NCBI GenBank assembly: GCA_964019415.1
Contig: OZ025873.1
Span: forward strand, 4,006,776 to 4,070,775
DNA length: 64,000 bases
Direction of reading: 5' to 3'
Source: Ianthella basta
Taxonomy: Eukaryota > Porifera > Demospongiae > Verongiida > Ianthellidae
Within the stretch, counting starts at the first letter, position 1, and the number at the start of each line of letters is the position of its first letter. Below, one piece after another: positions 41,197 through 50,570 of this stretch. The notes beneath the pieces are model-generated. The model was not told the origin of the DNA. It worked only from the letters and a program-made list of their open reading frames with translations, and did no database searches. The position numbers were made by a program, and so were the translations under genes.

Positions 41197-41890
41197 CGGA
41201 ATGGCAGTAACTAGTAGGAGGTGCGGCAAATGTTGCCAGATGTAGGGATGGTGCAAATGTATTCAAAGTCAGTGAATGTTAATGATCTGGGTTTTGCGTG
41301 GACATGCTGGCCCTCCTCTTTGCATGGACTGGCCCTCCTCCTTGTTCCTACAATTTTTTGCCAGGTGGTTTGCCATGCCCTTCAGAGACACACTGCACCA
41401 TCCCTACGTCTGCCCTTGTTTCTGGAGGAAACATTTTTACACACCACTGTTTCTTGACTTTTTATAGAATGCAAATTTCAGGGGCAATGGCTGGTCAACT
41501 TGAAAGGCTTTCAAACAACAGTGGCAACGAAGGAATCAGTGTGCCCCAATGCATGGCAGGGTGTGTAGCATATTGTGGGATGTGGCTGCATGGGTGGCAA
41601 CCTAGGGTAAGCTGTGGTGGGTGGGTGCAAGATGTATTACTTCTGTTTGGATAGGCTATCATGTTGCAGAGTTAGCTGTGATAAGGCTAGGACAACAGAA
41701 CAGAGGGGGGGGGGGGGGGGGGTTGGACTAGGGGGTTGTAGCCCCCCAAAAATTACTTGCTTCAGGAAATCGTGGTGGTAGGCAAGACTGGCTTGATCAC
41801 GGAGTAACACCCGCAATCCCAATCATATTTCACTGCCACTCTGACTCACTGTCTGAAGGAATACGGCTATAGCTACGCATATACTCACAC
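41197..41890. other. Satellite-flanking unique sequence, nothing recognised
   Basis: The satellite stops and the sequence becomes ordinary mixed DNA. There is a short local repeat (GGCCCTCCTC twice, 41,309 and 41,331). An open stretch from about 41,466 ends at a GTAAGC splice-donor-like site at 41,606 and could be an exon, but nothing in it matches a family I know. A run of 18 G lies at 41,705-41,722. Confidence 0.4.
41705..41722 (+). repeat. Poly-G tract (18 G)
   Basis: This is an uninterrupted run of G on the plus strand, flanked by CAGA and TTGG. A similar longer run lies at 51,673. Confidence 0.95.
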
Positions 41891-41989
41891 CACAGGTGGT
41901 CTAGATGTAGGGCCCCTACATGCATACAAAGGAGCTGCACTATACCTACTTCCTTGAAGGCGGGATGCTTGTGGAGTGGAACTGGAAGT

Positions 41990-42065
41990 GACAGCTAGCT
42001 CTGTACCGCCATGTGAACGCGAAAATGGCAGCCGGAAGTAATCGCGCAATAAGTGAAAATGGCTG
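41990..42065. promoter_or_regulatory. Promoter-like cluster of ETS and YY1-type motifs
   Basis: The stretch contains CCGGAAGT (an ETS core), GCGAAAATGGCAGC, CCGCCATGTG and AAAATGGCTGCC, which resemble YY1-type AANATGGC sites, together with locally raised CpG. Such combinations are common at animal TATA-less promoters. No gene could be tied to it in either direction, so this is inference from motif content only. Confidence 0.3.
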
Positions 42066-42137
42066 CCAAGTGGCACGACTGCGGAGAACCTCTGAAATGG
42101 TGCACGGGTGAATGGCGGGTGAAGCATGTCCCGTATG

Positions 42138-42159
42138 TTATTATTATTATTATTATTAT
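42138..42159. repeat. (TTA)n microsatellite at the 3' side of the RLE retrotransposon
   Basis: About seven TTA/TAT units run directly after the retrotransposon's 3' end (minus-strand reading). A matching repeat lies at its 5' side (45,359-45,390). Confidence 0.9.
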
Positions 42160-42404
42160 GCTTCTTGCACTCATAATAATTATAATAATATTAACTATAA
42201 TTGTACAATACAGTGGTGATAAAACATAATGTGTAAAGGGTCACTTTATTATAATAGTAATAATAAATGATAATAATGATAATTATGATTATAAGACAAA
42301 AGACACAGATACGCATTACATTAATTGAACAATCATACTGATGAATTAAATTAAATAAAATCAATCAAATCAATTCAATCAATAGACTGGAGTCCTGGCA
42401 GCTC

Positions 42405-43730
42405 CTAAGTGCTCTGCACAGAGGCAGAGTTCCCCATCTGGATAGCCATGGATAGTCGCTGGAGCAGGTAGGTGAAAGACTGAGGCTCCCCTGTGGTTGC
42501 CTTCAGCCTGCGGCCTAGGTTTCGGAGGAAACTCAATGAATCTGGACCAATTGTGCCGCAGGTTTCCACTGCAATGGGCTGGAATATATAGGACCTGTCA
42601 AGGTGGGCGTACTTGCTCTGCTTGTTCTTCTCTGCTGTGGCTGCAGCCCCTCCCGCTTCCCTGGATGATCCCCGAATGCGGGAGTCACAAAAGGAGTCCA
42701 TGCATGTTGCGTCCCACACAAGGAATTTTCCCTCCGTCCATGGAATGAGGGTAACACCATCTGGGCGCTTCCCATCAGCTCTGTAAAGGCCAGATGGTTC
42801 AAGTCTGCTGGGGATGTTGGCTGAAGCTAACGAGTGGTAGATGGTGTTATTCAGCATCTGATGGCGGGGGATTCTGCCTTGGCTCATCCTGCAGCTCAGA
42901 CCATGAAGGCCGAGCTTGTCGACAGGTCCTCTACAGAAGCTGCAGGAGTGGGGTAGGCATATGGAGGCGCCCACTCTGAGACCAATGGCAATACGGATAG
43001 CCTCGTTGGGCATGCGAAGACCCGGTGAGGAGATAGGTGGTGTGTTCAACCATGCTCCAGACTCGAATGACCCGGCACCAAGCAGCCGTGATTTTGAGAT
43101 CTCATTGGTGCAGTGCTCCAGAAGGGTGTCGAATGTGTGCTGGACTACAGGCCCGTCCCAGGATTTCTGGCGATTTACAGCAGAAGGGACCGGTGTGTCT
43201 TCCGGCAGTGCCTGTTTCCATCTAGACAGAGCCAGGACCCTGTCAAGGTATGGGGTAGATGACAGGTGGTCGGGGAGAATCTCCTGCATTAGGTCTGAGG
43301 CCCCACCAGCAGATGCCAAAAAGGCAGATGGTGCAAGAGTGGAGGCACTTCGAAACCCAAGGCCACCTGATTTCACAGGGAGGGTTGCCTGGAGCCATGA
43401 GTCTTCCTGATCAAAATCAATGTCGGTGATCCTCGAAACAATGGACTCCAGAAGGTGGTCCCAAGACTCAAGGAGTGGGGACAAAAAGGCTGGTGACGTT
43501 CGTAAGATGTGCAAGAGCTTCGGGATGGAAAGGGAGTGTTGCAGGATAGTGATGGCATCGTGCATTTGGAGGTGGCAAAGTCGTTCTCCCATCACTTTCA
43601 ACTGGCGACATTGTTCCTCAATGCAAGCCTGCAGTGCCTCCTTCCCTAGGGGAGAACCCAACAAGATGGCATGGGAGGCATGAACATACTGCAGACCTGG
43701 AAAAGCCGACAGGGCTGACTGAGGACTCAC
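42405..43730 (-). pseudogene. RLE element C-terminal part: thumb, CCHC knuckle, restriction-like endonuclease
   Basis: This is an open frame of 441 codons. The first part (FPGLQYVHASHAILLGSPLG) is the RT thumb side. At roughly residue 270-290 a C-x2-C-x9-H-x3-C knuckle includes LHGLSC. It is followed by EPSGLYRADGKRPDGV, then LVWDAT and PIAVETCG, the PD...(D/E) arrangement of the restriction-like endonuclease that nicks the target. This long stretch is undamaged, so the copy is not very old. The same motifs with the same knuckle spacing occur in the second copy near 51.4 kb. Confidence 0.85.
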
Positions 43731-44672
43731 TGTGAGACAGCACTTCAGACTTGTCTACATTTAGGAATAGCCCTAATGCCTTCCCCTGATTCTCAATTTT
43801 CAATAGGTCTGATTCGATGTCCTCAAAACTCCCGCCAATTGTGCCGTTGTCAAGGTAGAACACTGTGAATTCCGATGACAGGCTGGATACCAGGTTGTGA
43901 ATACCCAGGCAAAACAGCATTGGGCTCAGGGGGTCCCCCTGCTGTATGCCCTCAGCAGACGACACTTGCACATCGTTCCACAAAAGGATGGAAGGAGAAC
44001 TGTATGCTGAGTGGACGAAAGGCAGCAGATTTGGGATGTGGTCCTTGACAGCTCTCAGCATTTTGTCCCGACGTAGAGAGTTGGATGCATTCTTAAAATC
44101 TACTTTTACCATGGCTTGGTGGGGGGGTAGGTGATTCAGGTAAATTTGGCTGGCATGGACAGCTGCCTCGATGTCGCCCGCGACTCCAAAACCCAGCTGG
44201 CGGGGTGCCAGCATCTGGGGAATGGATTCGAGGGCATGTAGGCCGGCACATTTTGAGGCAAGTCTTCTCAGAGTGCAACCTACTGCAATTGGGCGAATAC
44301 CACCACTTTTCTTAGTTAGGGCAGTCAGATTTGCTCCAAAGAAGAGGGGGCGGATAGAGGTGGGGGTTCTGCCTTCAAGAATCAGTGTGGTAAGGCCTAC
44401 TAGAGCTGTTAAGAGGGATGCGCCCCCATCACCTGCTGATAGACTTGTAAGGTCTTTGAGATGTTGAGGGAGTAGGCCATCAAAGCCCCCACTCGATCCT
44501 TTGGGGAAGGATGAGATTACCTTCATGATGACTTGGGTATCAACGGTGAAAGCGAGTGGTGGTGTGTGTTCCAAGGAAGGGATGTCAGAGTCAGGCGGTG
44601 GCAGGGGATGCTTAGCTTTGAGGGCTTGTAGGGTCTCACTACTGGGTTCTGCAATAGCATCCTCGCTGCAAG
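43700..44672 (-). pseudogene. RLE element reverse transcriptase domain
   Basis: RT motifs appear in order: KGSSGGFDGLLPQHLKDL at the start of the fingers, KSGGIRPIAVG (motif 2), VKVDFKNASNS (motif A, catalytic Asp present), GIQQGDPLSPMLFCLG (motif B) and VFYLDNGTIGG (motif C). Motif C normally reads YLDD, so the second catalytic Asp is Asn here. The DNA change (GACGAC to GACAAC) is what loss of a methylated CpG would produce. The frame leaves the domain near 43,725, where the downstream endonuclease part continues in another frame. The enzyme would have primed cDNA synthesis at a nicked target; this copy cannot. Confidence 0.82.
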
Positions 44673-44687
44673 CCAGCGGACAGCCCC

Positions 44688-45359
44688 TCAGTAATCACCC
44701 TCTTCCAGTTTACTGGAGACCCTGGAGGCCAGTTGCTCCATCTGGTTGTGCTTTTTGGGTGGTCTCACTCGCTGGGGAGGCCGAGTAGCAGGTGTCTCGG
44801 TGGACGGTTCCTGGGTCACCTGCTTGCTGATCAGGGTTGCCAAACTCCAGCGCTTACCCCCTCTGGCAGGTGTTTGCAGACATTTCTTGGAAAAGGAGAG
44901 CAATCCCACCCAAGAGGACACATCGTTTCTAGAGACGACCTGCTTAATCACATTGGCCAGCCTTCGCACGACAGTCACTCTAGAGAGCCGAGGTATTCGC
45001 TTCACAGTCCTAATCGGCGAGCTAAGGTGTGAAATCAGGGATTCAATTTCAGCTTATGTAGAGATATCAAGTTGTCGATCACTGGCTAATTGATGAACGG
45101 TTTCTGGTGGTGGAACGGTGTCCGGTTGTAGATCAACGGCAGGCTGGTGATCGATAGCGCCATTCACAGCAGATCGTTGACCCACCTCAGGCTTGTTCAT
45201 ACATCGATTGGGCTGGGATGTGGACAGCCAGCAATCTACACAAAGTCTGCCATTCTTCACGCACAGGCATCTGACACATCGGCCATTCTTCATGCAGGGG
45301 CAGTACCGTGAATTGGACTGAGATTGACAGCGCGGTGCTGCCGCCATTTTTGCCGCCAT
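44688..45359 (-). pseudogene. RLE element N-terminal part with CXC-like cysteine cluster
   Basis: The frame opens directly at the microsatellite boundary with two ATGGCGGC motifs. About 20 residues in begins a cluster of the form C-x-C, about six residues with a Gly, C-x2-C-x-C, about six residues with a Gly, C-x2-C, then C. This resembles CXC/tesmin-type zinc-binding clusters. After an in-frame TAA the same frame continues with a basic, conserved-looking segment (IPRLSRVTVVRRLANVIKQV ... WVGLLSF), of the kind that precedes the RT in this group. It ends at a TGA in a context where Arg would be expected, consistent with CGA to TGA decay. DNA or RNA binding is inferred from the cysteine pattern only. 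Confidence 0.65.
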
Positions 45360-45390
45360 ATATTATTATTATTATTATTATTATTATTAT
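45359..45390. repeat. (TAT)n microsatellite, tail of LINE-B and 5' border of the RLE element
   Basis: About ten TAT units. On the minus strand they directly follow the 3' end of the LINE at 45,391-46,291 and directly precede the first ATGGCGGC of the RLE element. Confidence 0.93.
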
Positions 45391-45396
45391 GCCACA

Positions 45397-45408
45397 TGCC
45401 CTCAGGCA
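45397..45408 (-). other. LINE-B 3' stem-loop
   Basis: TGCC-CTCA-GGCA on the plus strand (TGCC-TGAG-GGCA in the sense of the element) lies seven bases from the simple-repeat tail. The second copy has TGCC-TGTGT-GGCA at the equivalent place: same stem, different loop. Confidence 0.6.
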
Positions 45409-45586
45409 CTAGGGCCAAACTGCCCTGTGAGGCAAAAAGAAGCAGCAAAGTAAACATCATACTAAGCATAATTATAGTCATGTCAGTATTGTCAATTAAT
45501 CAGTTCAACAACAATCAGTCTGGTCGGGTACTTGAAAGGGAGCATTAGCTAATAGAATTGGGCACTCCACATCTTCATAATGGCTT

Positions 45587-46291
45587 TCAATATTGATGCG
45601 TGCTTGCATCCCCTGTCCCACAAACCATCTTGTCATCCTCCTCAAGATTATCGAAATCATTGATTACTTGCCTCATGCATTGCAGGAGAGCTTGTCGTTC
45701 TGTGCCCCATGCATGACACTCCAACAACCAATGGGGCACATCCTCAATCTTCCCTGATTGACACTCCTGACACCTTCTCTCCTCTCTCGGCAGCCCTCGC
45801 CATCGTCCACTGTCAATCATAAGGGGGGCTGTCCCACCTCTTAACATCATCATCATCCGTCTCAGAGACTTACTAGCTACTTCCAAGCATCGTGATTCAC
45901 TACCCTTTTCTTTTAGTAGCCGCAATGTTGCCAACTTAGGTTTGGTACTAAGCTCACATGTCCATTCATCCTCAATCGACCTCTTTGCACAAGTTTTTAA
46001 CATAACTTTGATTTCTGCACTGGATAGGCCTCGTACCTCCTCAGCTCCAACACCATCCCACCCAAATGACTTAAGACAATCCTGTAGTTTCATCATCCAT
46101 GACCCTCCACACACCATAGCTTCTACTGCAGCTACTCTCAAAATCCTGCCATCATACAAGGGGTTAGACAGTATTCTAAACCAGAATGCTGCACATCCGA
46201 CCCTAGCTAACCAAGCAACTGGCATAGCATCTGCTTCCATCAGCAACGATGCCTTAGGGTGACGTAGTCCAACACCAAAAAAGATGCACAA
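45587..46291 (-). pseudogene. LINE-B C-terminal ORF end
   Basis: Residues near the start read FFGVGLRHPKASLL, followed by VAWLARVGCAAFWFRIL, a region typical of the part behind the RT domain in many LINEs. Toward the end lies RCQECQSGKIEDVPHWLLEC, a C-x2-C...H-x4-C knuckle of the sort found at LINE C termini. The frame is open for 234 codons, and no damage is visible within the retained part. The start is a truncation point, not a real start codon. Confidence 0.75.
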
Positions 46292-46639
46292 AGCTCATAG
46301 CTGGATCTGGCTCAATCCCTCTAACTTGTGGTATGCACCCTGGAATATCTGACCGCGTTGTCATACTAATGATTGCAACCCAACTGACAGGATTACGTGG
46401 CAGAAGAAACAAACAATGCAGGCCGGTTGCAACCAGTTGCTAATACGCCATGGGAAAATGGCTACCCATAGCTATGGGCACCTTAGACCGGAGAATCGCC
46501 ACATGCCATACTACGTCGCAGCATTCTCTAACCTACAAATGGCACTAGCCAGGAAGGGGGCGAGAATAACTGAGAATGAATTGTTGTCTTAATCCTTGTC
46601 GTTTGTGAGCTACAGCTGACGGAGAAGAAGATGAAGAAG
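46292..46639. other. Unassigned stretch between LINE-B and Helitron fragment
   Basis: I see no open frame with recognisable homology. It may include further decayed Helitron sequence. Confidence 0.35.
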
Positions 46640-47009
46640 ACAAAACACGGAAAATGACGACTACGACATCATAGGACCGATGACTTTCAGATTCCCAATG
46701 GAGTTGGTTGTCCTGTTTCTGCAGTAAAATGTTTCACTCGTTGAAGCCTTGGCCAACAATGAGAACAGCAACCTCATCTGTTGCTGGTGCATTGAACCTC
46801 CTTGAATATTCAACAGCAGGTGCTTTGTTGGAGTGGATAATGATGCAGTGTTCTGGTAGGTCCATCATTTTAAGAGCGGTTTTGAAGTTTGTCACGCAGC
46901 TGTTTGCGCTGTGGAGAATCTCCTGGATCGGCAGTACAATGTTGAGCTTCAAACCTGCCACGGCTCAATGCCTTCTCTCAGCTTCTACCAGAGCATCCCC
47001 CATGAAGTA

Positions 47010-47492
47010 TCGGATATCGCAAAATTTTCGCGACCTAAAAATTTCGCGAATCGCTGCCAAAACAGGTGTCAGAAATGTTCGCGAATAAAAACTTCGCAAA
47101 GGAGACTCTACAAGGTAGACATTAAAGCCTATTTAGTGTAAATAGCAGGAGCAATCGCTTCTAAAATGAAGCAAACGAAAGAGCTACACGCTGTTTGTTG
47201 ATCTGCTATTTTATTATGACATCACCCGCATACACAAGCTATTATCATATCATAGGTATTATTAGTCTCGCGTAGCCAGACTGCTTTCTCCCCTCCATTT
47301 TTTATAAAATGACGTCATAGGGGAGGGGAGTAAATGACGTCATTTTATAAAAAATGGAGGGGAGAAAGCGGTCTGGCTATGTGAGACTAAGGTATTATAT
47401 GCATATGAAATTCGTGATAGAAGTTTTCTGCGAATTGCTTCATTCACGAAATTCGCGAAAATTATTGGTCGCGAACATTTTGCGATATACGG
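47010..47492. mobile_element. TA-flanked MITE (TIR TCGGATATCGCAAAATTTTC) inserted in the Helitron
   Basis: The ends are imperfect inverted repeats of about 26 bp: TCGGATATCGCAAAATTTTC on the left, CCGTATATCGCAAAATGTTC as the reverse complement of the right. The element sits between TA dinucleotides (47,008-47,009 and 47,493-47,494), as in Tc1/mariner-type insertions. Removing it with one TA makes the flanking Helitron reading continuous (LQIY then FMGD), which independently fixes the boundaries. It encodes nothing. It contains a second element (47,263-47,389); without it the MITE is about 347 bp. Confidence 0.85.
47263..47389. mobile_element. 127-bp foldback MITE with 9-bp target duplication, nested in the TA MITE
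   Basis: The two arms (TAGTCTCGCGTAGCCAGACT and the reverse complement of ATAGCCAGACCGC-type right end) are about 55 bp each and nearly perfect inverted repeats around a short spacer. AGGTATTAT is duplicated directly on both sides (47,254-47,262 and 47,390-47,398). A 9-bp duplication is typical of Mutator-like elements. Each arm ends internally in a perfect TGACGTCA palindrome (47,310 and 47,335). Confidence 0.88.
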
Positions 47493-47830
47493 TAGATTTG
47501 GAGACAATGCAGCTCCTCATCTGGAAGAGGCAACACGCTCCCACTGCGATAGTACACCTGACATTGAACCTTGAACGTGGGCATAGAGCCTGGCAGGGAA
47601 ACTGGTTCTGTATAGCCAAAACTTGTCATCTGAAAGGCAGAGTTGTATTTCCTGATGCTCAGAAGGAAGTGGGTGGAATCACTGGATTGGCCTAGAAGCA
47701 GAGACTTGAGAAATTCTGGAGTGTCACCAAGAGGATGAAGCTGAACTCTTCCATTTGAGTAGCACATTCCATGTGCCTAACTGCTCCATTTGAGTACACA
47801 GCAGCTGTTGTCACACTTCAACTCTTACTT

Positions 47831-48604
47831 GCAATGCAAGGGTTTTTAGATTGGATACACTATGCCCATCTATATACCTTCTATTTTATGAGACACGAGG
47901 GCGAGTGAAATATGTGACTATGCAAAGGGCTTTTAGTGTAGTAACACCATGAGTTTGACATCATTGGTTTCTGAAGCTATTCGACAATGGAATACAAGTG
48001 TGCAGTAGTTAGTTACCAATGCTAGGCCATACCAAGATTGACTGCTTACAGTAAACAACATTTGCATCCATTGTACGTAATGGGATCCACTGTGTGTAGA
48101 GTAAGACCATGCTTTCACAAAGATGTTATTGCTTGTTGCAGTGTTAGCAGTAGTGGAAGCCTGCTGCATTGTTTCAAATTCCGTACAAGTTAAGGCCTTG
48201 CCCTCTTGCTGATAATGAACTTCACATATACACAAGCCAGTAATGTGCATTTACAGTTGTTCACAGCTTTTTCATGAGTATACACAGCAACATCCTCAAA
48301 ACATGCAATGTGAACAGCAGTTACGTATATGGCACAAAAAGTGTGAAAATGAACTATAGTTATGATAGTATGTGCAAGAAGCTGGATAAAATAAGAACTC
48401 ACAGCTCCTGTGTAATTAATGCCTCAGCTAGTTGGGGTATATATAATTTTATGATATATAATCTTACTACATATTTCCTTTGATGATCCTGGTGTTTCAA
48501 TGGCAACCAGTAATTAACATATTACAACAAATACCTGTCAGTGATATTTCCATTACAACAACATTCAGATACATACTTTGTTAACATGAATAAACTTCCT
48601 CAGG
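47831..48604. other. Downstream of the DAGL stop: probable 3' UTR and intergenic sequence
   Basis: I found no convincing coding stretch. The part nearest 48,604 should be the 3' UTR of the minus-strand DAGL gene. No unambiguous AATAAA on the minus strand was located by eye. Confidence 0.35.
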
Positions 48605-48764
48605 TTAATGGACACTGGCCCGCTTCTTCAAGGCAGTAAGTGCAGCAGCAATGTTATCTGTTGTGTGGTGGGCCAACATGGACTGATTCACCAGTATCTC
48701 AGAAAAAGTGGGTGGGTCTACCCACTGTGCATCATATACAGTTTCACTCAACATGCCATAGCAC
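48605..48764 (-). CDS. Diacylglycerol lipase (sn1-specific, beta-like), last exon
   Basis: The exon opens after a CTCAG acceptor and encodes 52 residues ending in a TAA at 48,605. The text YDAQW, then FSEILVNQSMLAHH, then IAAALTALKKR parallels the C-terminal end of the DAGL lipase domain (in vertebrate DAGLB: YSAKW ... FSKILIGPKML ... H). It ends soon after, as in the beta form. The first base completes an Arg codon left open by the exon at 52,792 (phase 2), so the two exons join in frame. DAGL is a membrane lipase that hydrolyses diacylglycerol to 2-arachidonoylglycerol. The 4.0-kb intron before this exon contains two retroelement fragments. Confidence 0.72.
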
Positions 48765-49659
48765 CTGAGAGGTTGGAAGAGTGGTAGAATGAAACAACAA
48801 AGCAACTACAACAATGCACGTACAACAGTGCAAAGCTTGAATTATAATGTACATGACATGTACAAGGTAATACATGAGATATTTGCGGTGATCCCTACTG
48901 GCAAACAGTAAGCAAGTATCGTAAAGGCTTGAGTGGTCAGGTAGGGTGTCCTTGCTACACCTTGAAGACTTCCTCTGAAGCACATTTAAGCCGCCTTGCC
49001 TTTCTTGTTGGAATCATTATTACTGATGAGGACCCCTGGGGTCAAAGCATTTGATTTGACTCGTACACCAGTCCTCCCTTTTAATCAGCTAGAGTTGTTC
49101 CCCGAGTAAAAGTAACAATACACGTTACACTTTGTTCACACTGTAACAGAATTTCACACTTTTCAGACGTTCGGTAGCTACTAGCTACCTTCATCAGTGT
49201 ATGACAAGGAAAGCCCTCTACACTGTCTACATGACATGAGGTGTCATGATATGATGAATTACAGCTGGCGATGAGAGTTATGAATAACATTTACAAAACA
49301 TTACAATTTAACATTACTAAGACAATGGCCAAAGATGACATGGTGTGTAAATGGATATGATGCTACAGGAGGTGAGTAAGGGGTGAGTGGTGTCATACAC
49401 AAATGCGCAATTCAATCCAGGAAGGAAATCTGGAGGGGTTCCTTGCTCTCTGTTCAGCTGTCTGCATTCTGCTGAATGTGCTTGCTCTCAATTAGGAAGC
49501 ATGCAGTGGTGTATGGGTGGGTGTCAAGTACCTCTGCCCTGCAGAGGTCAGTGCCATGGCCTGCTATCAATACATGTTCTGCAAGTGCAGAAGCAGCCAC
49601 ATCACCACGCCAATGCTCCTTCAGCCAGTGCTTCCAGTCTGCCTAATTATACATATGAG

Positions 49660-50570
49660 AAAGAAGGAAGTTGAGAGATCTGAGATGAGCTACTCTATAA
49701 ACGGTAAAGAATTGCCACTCGTGAGTAACTACAAGTATCTTGGATGCAGGGTTGATGAGCACTTGGACTTAGATGATATGGTTGAAGACAAAGGCGTGAA
49801 TAGAAAGAAAGCTCTAAGGGCTTGGTTCCAAAGGTGCAATGTAGAGATGGGGGGAGTAGAAATCGGAACATTCAAGAGGTTAATGAGTTCATTAGTTGAG
49901 TCCACCATGATGTATGGAGTGGAGATCTGGGGATGCAACAGGAACATGGAAACTCTGCAGCATGTCCAACTCAAAGCAGCCCGTTTGTTTTTTGGTGTGG
50001 GCACCCGCCACCCAAGAGTGTCCCTGCTGTGGGAGCTGGGAGACCTACAAGTGGCTTGGCTAGCCAAGCTCAGATGTGTTGCATTTTGGTTCAAGGTCCT
50101 CACTAGCCCAATGTATGACAAGAGGTTGCTGAGGAGGGTGGCAACAGAGTCAGTACAACATGGCAAGGGCTTGTGGGTGAGGAAGATGGCCAGGTGCTGC
50201 CAGGATTTTGATTGGGAGAATGTTGGGCAACCACAGATTCAGAATCTGTCAGAGACAGAACTAAGAGGGATGCTGGAGAGTGTAGCATGGAGAAGGTAAA
50301 GGAGAAGTGGAGAGAAGAACTGGAGAGGAGACCGAAGTTGTCAACTATGCAGACCATCATCATGGAATGTGCGGAGGAGTCGCGATGTGCTGGGATAAAG
50401 ATAAAGAGTGAGAGGAGAATGATGCTTAAGTTGTGAGGAGGCAGGTGGAGATGGGAAGATGGTGGGGAGTGAAACGAAAAGAGAGGATCTGCAAAGAGTG
50501 TAACTCTGGTGAAGTTGAAGATGTTGTACATTGGCTCTTGAGGTGTCCGTTATGGAACAGCCAGTGAGAA
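49660..50570 (+). pseudogene. LINE-B copy 2 C-terminal coding remnant
   Basis: The frame runs from NGKELPLVSNYKYLGCRVDE through LVESTMMYGVEIWGC, LKAARLFFGVGTRHPRVSLL and VAWLAKLRCVAFWFKVL to about 50,299. YKYLGC and MMYGVEIWGC are standard landmarks behind the RT domain of LINEs. The sense then moves to another frame near 50,290 (KVKEKWREELERRPKL) and again near 50,435 to RICKECNSGEVEDVVHWLLR, the C-x2-C...H-x4-C knuckle, ending in TGA near 50,570. There are thus about two frame changes. Confidence 0.78.

Larger units (their letters stand above)
42160..45358 (-). mobile_element. Non-LTR retrotransposon, RLE type (R2/R4/NeSL-like group), near full length, inactive
   Basis: On the minus strand the order is a cysteine-rich N-terminal module (45,359-45,054), a conserved pre-RT stretch (45,005-44,688), reverse transcriptase (about 44,670-43,700), and a C-terminal CCHC knuckle plus restriction-like endonuclease (43,730-42,405). 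An AT-rich 3' untranslated part follows to 42,160. The order RT, CCHC, RLE is the hallmark of the R2-type non-LTR retrotransposons, which have a single ORF and no APE endonuclease. The frame is broken: in-frame stops near 45,052 and 44,695, and frame changes near 44,675 and 43,725. It is flanked on both sides by TAA-type microsatellite. The exact clade is not determined. Confidence 0.85.
45391..46291 (-). mobile_element. LINE-B fragment (5'-truncated 3' end of a LINE)
   Basis: The minus strand carries the C-terminal end of a LINE polyprotein, a short 3' untranslated part and an (ATA)n tail. The 5' end is cut at about 46,290. A second copy of the same family on the other strand lies at 49,640-50,879; the two share the FFGVG.RHP motif, the C-terminal zinc knuckle and the 3' terminal stem-loop. 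The clade was not resolved from this end alone. Confidence 0.8.
46640..47830 (-). mobile_element. Helitron fragment (N-terminal helitron-like region), split by a MITE
   Basis: On the minus strand from 47,767 the frame reads CYSNGRVQL, then IRKYNSAFQMTSFG, PTFKVQCQVYYRSGSVLP and ELHCLQIY. After the inserted MITE the text resumes FMGDALVEAERR, then ILHSANSCVTNFKTALK, HSNKAPAVEYSRRFNAP and VAVLIVG, followed by LLQKQDN and SESHRSYD. This succession matches the conserved N-terminal 'helitron helicase-like' region of animal Helitron Rep/helicase proteins (known to me by family consensus). The zinc-finger start, Rep HUH motif and helicase are not in view, so it is a fragment. Several stops are present. 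It lies on the same strand as the DAGL gene, downstream of that gene's 3' end. Confidence 0.75.

Noticed and set aside
41298-41654. Open stretch of 118 codons on the plus strand after the satellite
   Set aside because: No recognisable similarity. It has a donor-like end but no convincing acceptor or neighbour exon.
45942-46262. Plus-strand open frame of 106 codons
   Set aside because: It is the shadow of the minus-strand LINE-B coding remnant.
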